In this document: positions 5,423-9,000 of the stretch, piece after piece
How the letters are laid out: each line of letters begins with the position of its first letter
Position numbering within the stretch: position 1 is the stretch's first letter
Assembly (NCBI GenBank): GCA_030706065.1
Contig: JAUZPH010000124.1
Span: forward strand, 1-9,000
Origin: Bacillota bacterium
GTDB lineage: Bacteria > Bacillota > Clostridia > Clostridiales > Clostridiaceae
DNA: 9,000 nucleotides
Direction of reading: 5' to 3'
The notes under the pieces: generated by a model
Databases searched by the model: none
What the model saw: the letters and a program-made list of their open reading frames with translations, nothing else
Told to the model about the DNA's origin: nothing
Translations under genes and position numbers: made by a program

Positions 5423-6766
5423 TCACACCTTGAATTTATTGATTTCAACGCTTAATTCCTCGGCAAGAACATTAAGCCCCTTTGATGATTCTGATATCAT
5501 CTCTATGGAAGCAAGCTGTTCCTGGCTGGCAGAGGATATTTCCTCGGTGCTAGCAGCTGATTCCTCTGCTATAGCAGAAACATCCTGAGTCTGCTGGAAG
5601 ATATCTTTTGATTTTTCATTGATGGTTTTCATAGCTGCCGCAGTCTGCTTAAAGCTGTTTACAATTCCATCATATGAGGTTTCGATTTTGCCGAATACTG
5701 CCTGAGTTATTTTCAAAGCTTCCTTCTGCTCATTTACCAGGAGGCTTGCCTTATTTATGTTTGACACTGCCAAACTTGTTTTTTCTGTTGTACTGTTTAT
5801 TATGTCCGTTATCTTCTTTGCGGCACCTGAAGATTCCTCCGCCAGATTTCTGATTTCTTCTGCCACCACGGCAAAACCTCTTCCTGCTTCGCCGGCTCTT
5901 GCTGCTTCTATAGCTGCATTAAGTGCCAGAAGATTGGTTTGATCCGCAATGGAAGTAATAACATTTATAATATCCGATACCTGTTCTATCATCCTGCTGA
6001 GCTCGTTTATCGACAGGTTGGCTTCGCCGGACACAGCTATATTTTCATCCATCTTTTGAGCCTGCATATCCACAGCCTTTTTACCTTCTACTACAGAGTC
6101 AAGAGATTTGACGGCATTTTCTGCTCCCTTGGAAGCTTCATCCGTAATATCTTCAATGAGGCCTGCCACATCAGACATTGTTGAGCTGATATTATTGACA
6201 GTCTGTGCCTGGCTGCTGTTTCCGTCTGCCAGTTCTTCTATAGTTGCTGCCACCTGGTTAACGGTCTTCACGTTTTCATCCGTAACTCTGGTAAGGTCAT
6301 CCGAATGAGAAGTTATGGTAGATGAAACCTTTTGCAACTTTATTACCATCTCTCTTAAAGCTGCTCTGGTGTCCGCCAGTGCCTTGGCCATAGCCCCGGA
6401 TTCATCCTTGTATTTCAATAGTACATCAAAAGACTTGTCATCCACCAGGTCCAATTTAGCAGTTCGCTTGGTTACTTCCGTTACCCTTACAATGGGCTTT
6501 GCAATAAACCTTCCTACAACATAAGCCAGTATTACTCCAATTACCATGGAAATTCCCAGGCCTATCAGGACAGAGTTTGGCGGCAAATGGAACATTCCTT
6601 GCTGCTGGGCTGCGCCAGCGCCTGCTTCAGCCGTTGCCGTATTGGAACCGGCATTTGGCATCTGCCCGTTGCCAGTGGAAAAAACTGAAGCAAATACATT
6701 TATCGCTGCCACGATTAATGAGTTCACCACGGACAAAACAACAATTTTCGTAGAAATTTTTTTCAT
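5423..6766 (-). CDS. Methyl-accepting chemotaxis protein with minimal sensor region
   Basis: Chemoreceptor of 447 residues that would control CheA through CheW at the cell membrane. A first membrane helix lies at about 8-30 and a second at 65-86. Only about 34 residues lie between them, rich in Gly, Ala, Asn and Gln, so the usual extracellular dCache or 4HB ligand domain is missing. A HAMP segment follows at about 86-140 (P91 and a D-E-S-G motif at 121-124). The long coiled-coil signalling domain runs from about 150 to 447, with the highly conserved hairpin tip around 277-310 (DQTNLLALNAAIEAARAGE, then GRGFAVVAEEIR). The C-terminal part contains methylation-type SxxxEEISSASQEQ. There is no CheR-binding pentapeptide at the end. 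AGGAGG is 6 nt before the ATG. It is transcribed from a sigma-28 promoter. Confidence 0.96.
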   Translation of the reverse strand: MKKISTKIVVLSVVNSLIVAAINVFASVFSTGNGQMPNAGSNTATAEAGAGAAQQQGMFHLPPNSVLIGLGISMVIGVILAYVVGRFIAKPIVRVTEVTKRTAKLDLVDDKSFDVLLKYKDESGAMAKALADTRAALREMVIKLQKVSSTITSHSDDLTRVTDENVKTVNQVAATIEELADGNSSQAQTVNNISSTMSDVAGLIEDITDEASKGAENAVKSLDSVVEGKKAVDMQAQKMDENIAVSGEANLSINELSRMIEQVSDIINVITSIADQTNLLALNAAIEAARAGEAGRGFAVVAEEIRNLAEESSGAAKKITDIINSTTEKTSLAVSNINKASLLVNEQKEALKITQAVFGKIETSYDGIVNSFKQTAAAMKTINEKSKDIFQQTQDVSAIAEESAASTEEISSASQEQLASIEMISESSKGLNVLAEELSVEINKFKV

Positions 6767-6842
6767 ATGTATCCTCCTCTTGTACTTTTGTTAAATTATT
6801 TTTTGTATTTGAATATATCACGTTTTGTATAAGAAATATTAC

Positions 6843-6893
6843 AGGGTATAATCAGTGAGTTCATTGGCTGTTCCGCTGAAATTGTCACACCCT
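6843..6893 (-). ncRNA. Hairpin-closed 5' leader element of the chemotaxis mRNA
   Basis: On the minus strand AGGGTGT (6893-6887) pairs with ATACCCT (6849-6843), seven pairs with one G-U, enclosing 37 nt with a further possible TCAG/CTGA stem. The 5' arm begins almost at the predicted start of transcription. It resembles no riboswitch class I know, including the c-di-GMP types, so it may just be a stabilising 5' structure. Confidence 0.35.
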
Positions 6894-6900
6894 ATATAAA

Positions 6901-6928
6901 TTATCGGCTGAAATGCAGTTTAACTTTA
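6901..6928 (-). promoter_or_regulatory. Sigma-28 (SigD/FliA) promoter of the chemotaxis gene
   Basis: On the minus strand TAAAGTTA (6928-6921), a 12-bp spacer and GCCGATAA (6908-6901). The sigma-28 consensus is TAAAGTTT-N11-GCCGATAA; the -10 element is perfect and the -35 element has seven of eight bases. Transcription should start near 6893. This places the gene in the flagellar/chemotaxis regulon. Confidence 0.88.
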
Positions 6929-7024
6929 TATATAAATCTGCAGCGAAGCTGAAATATTTTATGAGATACCGGAAAAATCTTTTTATTTACGACAAAACTG
7001 CTTTGACTAACGGCAAAATACAGA

Positions 7025-7060
7025 AGGCCATATATGCAGCGTTAACTGCGTATATGGCCT
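7025..7060 (-). terminator. Terminator after the secreted CBM27-like protein
   Basis: A 15-pair stem (7025-7039 with 7046-7060, one G-U pair) around a 6-nt loop begins 16 nt after the stop codon. On minus it is followed by TTCTGTATTTT, a moderate T tract. It separates this gene from the chemotaxis promoter. Confidence 0.7.
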
Positions 7061-7076
7061 CGTCTCATTTCATCCG

Positions 7077-9000
7077 TTATTTCCCGTTTCCTCTTACAAA
7101 CTGTGCAGTTATAGTGACATTTGACGCCGGCATTCTAAAATAGAAGCCTTTGATAGAAACATCCCTGGTACCGTTATTATACATAAGTGATCCGGGTTTC
7201 ATGTGGTAACCCTTATTTGGTACCACAATTACAAAGACTGTCTGGCCTGGTTCCACCCAGGCCGGGAAGGCTATAATAGTGCCTCCTGCCGTTGACGCAA
7301 CACTTACCTTGTAAATATCCCTCTCAAACTCTGCTGTTACCGTTACATTTGCTGCCGGCATCACGAAGCTTGTTCCGTTGATAGCTACATCCTGGATCCC
7401 GTCATTATACTTTAAGGTTCCTGCTTTCAGGCGGTATCCCCTGGCAGGTGCTACTGTCAAATTCACAGTTGTTCCCATGACAGCGGATGAAGTACTTGCA
7501 GTGATCTTTCCATTTGTCAAAGCCCCAATTTTAACTGCATAGAATATCTTCTCAAACACTGCTGATACTGTTACATTTGCAGCTGGCATAATGAAGCTTG
7601 TGCCTGTAATAGCTGTGTCCTTCGCACCGTCATTGTACTTCAATGATCCGTCCTTCAGTTTATAACCGACATCCGGTGTTACTGTCAGGTTGACAGTTGT
7701 TCCGGCAATACCGGCTGCAGGATCTGCAGTGATAGTTCCGCCGGTCAGGGTACCAACATTAACTGTGTATTCCTTCTGGAACTTAACATTGTCAACATAC
7801 ATTCTTCCCGCAAAATCACTGTCTACATCTGCAAATATGAACATCATATTTCGCAGCATTGTATCCGGTGCTATATTAGGAACGCTGCTTGCGTCCAATG
7901 TTACCATAAAATGGTACAATCCGTCGGCGGTCTTTTCTGCAGTGCTCAAATTATCCAACTGAATCTTATAGGTCTTTTGAGCCTGAGCCCAGTACCCCAA
8001 TGTCGGCGGCTGGAATACAAGGTTGATGTCTATGGCTCCCTTTGAAACGCGAACAGGGCTCATGTACAAATCAAAAGTGACATATTTGTTGTCTCCCAAT
8101 ACCAGGTTATCCATCCAGAAATCCAGACGTGGTGCGGATGCCCAGTTATCGGTAGGCTTAACATCCGGATAGGAATATTCCCAGGACAGAGCCTTTGAAC
8201 CGTTTGCATCCTTGATAGTCAGTGCAGTTTTAACGCCTGAATCTCCCGACCAATTCCAGCCCTGACGGGTGGAATCTTCAAAGTCCGATGGAAGAGTTGG
8301 AGTTCCTAACGGATCATGAATAACCGGCGGTTCAACAACGGCACGGTTTCCGGAGACAGCTATATTGTCAAGGTATATGGCATCTGTACTTGACCCTATG
8401 AGCAGAACAACACCTGTCAATTTAGGATCAGAATTAGATCCAATAAGATTCAGTCCTGGAGCATCGTCTTTTGTTACAGTCAAAGTGGCTTTATATTTTC
8501 CATCATCCTGCTTTACGAAATTGCCAGGAATAGCTTGAGCTGCCCTTGTAGGACTGGTCCAGTATCCATTGGCAGGCCCCTGTGCCACTACACCTATATT
8601 TACAGTTGCAGGTGCATCAGTAATGACATCCATTGTCATTTTTTCTGCTCCTGTGATGTCAACACCTACACCATCGGCAGATATTCTGTTTCCCCAATAG
8701 TTGCCGGGATCTACAGCGAGGCCGGAAACTTTCAGCGTATTATTTGCATTAGCGGTTACGATAGACTGATTTGGGCTGCCGCTATTTACAGCAAACTTTT
8801 GTGTCGTACCATCGTTAAAATCCCATATAGTTGTGGTGTAGGCCTGCTTTGGTGTACGATCAATAGGCATATAGCTTATTCCCTTTATACGGGCTCGTAT
8901 ATATTCACCGGAAACGCTTAATTCTGGCAGTGACCATACCTGATCATCGCCTGGGTCAAGATTCGTTGCCTCTGTCTTGCCCATCTCAAAGGATGTAAAG
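7077..9000 (-). CDS. Secreted, probably glycoside-hydrolase protein with CBM27-like module and InlB-like repeats (3' part)
   Basis: C-terminal 640 residues of a larger protein; the frame stays open through the right edge, so the Met at 8984 is internal. Numbered from that Met: 1-45 look like the end of a catalytic domain. About 50-212 is a beta-sandwich (WDFNDGTTQ to YLDNIAVSG) of carbohydrate-binding appearance. About 233-404 resembles CBM27, which binds beta-1,4-mannan (SDFEDSTRQGW, WASAPRL, NLVFQPPTLGYWAQ, FAGRMYVDNV). Residues 406-633 are three tandem repeats, after which the protein ends with RGNGK. No dockerin, SLH or LPXTG signal follows, so it looks like a free or repeat-attached extracellular enzyme rather than a cellulosome subunit. 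A beta-mannanase is the best guess from the CBM27 resemblance; the catalytic family cannot be seen here. Confidence 0.82.
   Translation of the reverse strand, partial: FTSFEMGKTEATNLDPGDDQVWSLPELSVSGEYIRARIKGISYMPIDRTPKQAYTTTIWDFNDGTTQKFAVNSGSPNQSIVTANANNTLKVSGLAVDPGNYWGNRISADGVGVDITGAEKMTMDVITDAPATVNIGVVAQGPANGYWTSPTRAAQAIPGNFVKQDDGKYKATLTVTKDDAPGLNLIGSNSDPKLTGVVLLIGSSTDAIYLDNIAVSGNRAVVEPPVIHDPLGTPTLPSDFEDSTRQGWNWSGDSGVKTALTIKDANGSKALSWEYSYPDVKPTDNWASAPRLDFWMDNLVLGDNKYVTFDLYMSPVRVSKGAIDINLVFQPPTLGYWAQAQKTYKIQLDNLSTAEKTADGLYHFMVTLDASSVPNIAPDTMLRNMMFIFADVDSDFAGRMYVDNVKFQKEYTVNVGTLTGGTITADPAAGIAGTTVNLTVTPDVGYKLKDGSLKYNDGAKDTAITGTSFIMPAANVTVSAVFEKIFYAVKIGALTNGKITASTSSAVMGTTVNLTVAPARGYRLKAGTLKYNDGIQDVAINGTSFVMPAANVTVTAEFERDIYKVSVASTAGGTIIAFPAWVEPGQTVFVIVVPNKGYHMKPGSLMYNNGTRDVSIKGFYFRMPASNVTITAQFVRGNGK
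7086..7769 (-). repeat. Three tandem 228-bp repeats encoding InlB B-repeat-like domains
   Basis: Three copies (7769-7542, 7541-7314, 7313-7086), each exactly 76 codons with no insertion or deletion. Each encodes Y-x-V followed by a Gly-rich strand, a TV-x-L-x-V or similar strand, P-x-x-G-Y-x-x-K-x-G-[ST]-L-x-Y-N-[DN]-G and M-P-A-[AS]-N-V-T-[VI]. This matches divergent InlB B-repeat (beta-grasp) domains common at the ends of clostridial surface proteins. Copies 1 and 2 are closest; copy 3 is more diverged. Confidence 0.88.

Larger units (their letters stand above)
6767..7076. other. Intergenic region upstream of the chemotaxis gene
   Basis: 310 nt without a gene. It holds, on minus, the ribosome site and a leader of about 127 nt of the chemotaxis gene, the leader hairpin, the sigma-28 promoter, and the terminator of the upstream secreted-protein gene. 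Between 6929 and 7024 I see only A/T-rich DNA with a short CAGC-GAA-GCTG dyad. Plus-strand open frames here lack ribosome sites and protein character. Confidence 0.7.

Noticed and set aside
5757..6794. Several Ala/Ser-rich plus-strand frames over the chemotaxis gene
   Set aside because: They are antisense shadows caused by the codon pattern of the coiled-coil coding sequence.
6913..7143. Plus-strand 76-residue frame between the chemotaxis promoter and the repeat protein
   Set aside because: It starts inside the sigma-28 promoter, crosses a terminator hairpin, ends antisense to a real gene and lacks a ribosome site.
8982..8984. ATG at 8984 as the start of the CBM27-like protein
   Set aside because: The frame continues upstream to the window edge (F-T-S-F-E before the Met), there is no ribosome site, and no signal peptide follows.

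Overview
The window looks like chromosomal DNA from a mesophilic to moderately thermophilic, AT-rich, Gram-positive Clostridia, plausibly a plant-polysaccharide degrader of the Ruminiclostridium/Acetivibrio type. This rests on strong AGGAGG-type ribosome sites, intrinsic hairpin terminators, PyrR-type leader RNA elements, a sigma-28 chemotaxis promoter and a large secreted protein with a mannan-binding module. The genus is an inference. I see no insertion sequence, phage gene, tRNA, rRNA or CRISPR array.

Left part (1-1740, minus strand): a pyrimidine operon in the order pyrB - pyrI - pyrC. pyrB and pyrI encode the catalytic and zinc-binding regulatory chains of aspartate carbamoyltransferase; pyrC (dihydroorotase) is cut by the window edge after 17 codons. 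Upstream lies a strong promoter with a perfect dyad over its -10 box and a leader of about 175 nt. The leader holds two separate PyrR-type hairpins. The first is set up to control a leader terminator through an antiterminator. The second would trap the pyrB Shine-Dalgarno sequence. This two-step RNA control is the most interesting item in the window.

Middle part (1741-5280): mostly short single-gene units. In order they are a 40-residue membrane peptide (+), an AI-2E family permease (+), a 42-residue hydrophilic peptide (-) sharing a bidirectional terminator with the permease, an acylphosphatase (-) that may be co-transcribed with that peptide, an 82-residue protein of ACT-like appearance (+), and an exported or membrane-anchored DUF4179/DUF5643-like protein (+). 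Most end in clear hairpin terminators.

Right part (5281-9000, minus strand): a methyl-accepting chemotaxis protein with almost no extracellular sensor region, transcribed from a near-consensus sigma-28 promoter, so it belongs with the motility regulon. Upstream of it, and separated by a hairpin terminator, is the 3' end of a large secreted, probably glycoside-hydrolase protein. It carries a beta-sandwich module, a CBM27-like mannan-binding module and three tandem 76-residue InlB-like repeats; its catalytic part lies outside the window.

The genes are otherwise ordinary and form no single new pathway. The unexplained structure is mainly regulatory: the double PyrR leader, the promoter dyads and the structured MCP leader.
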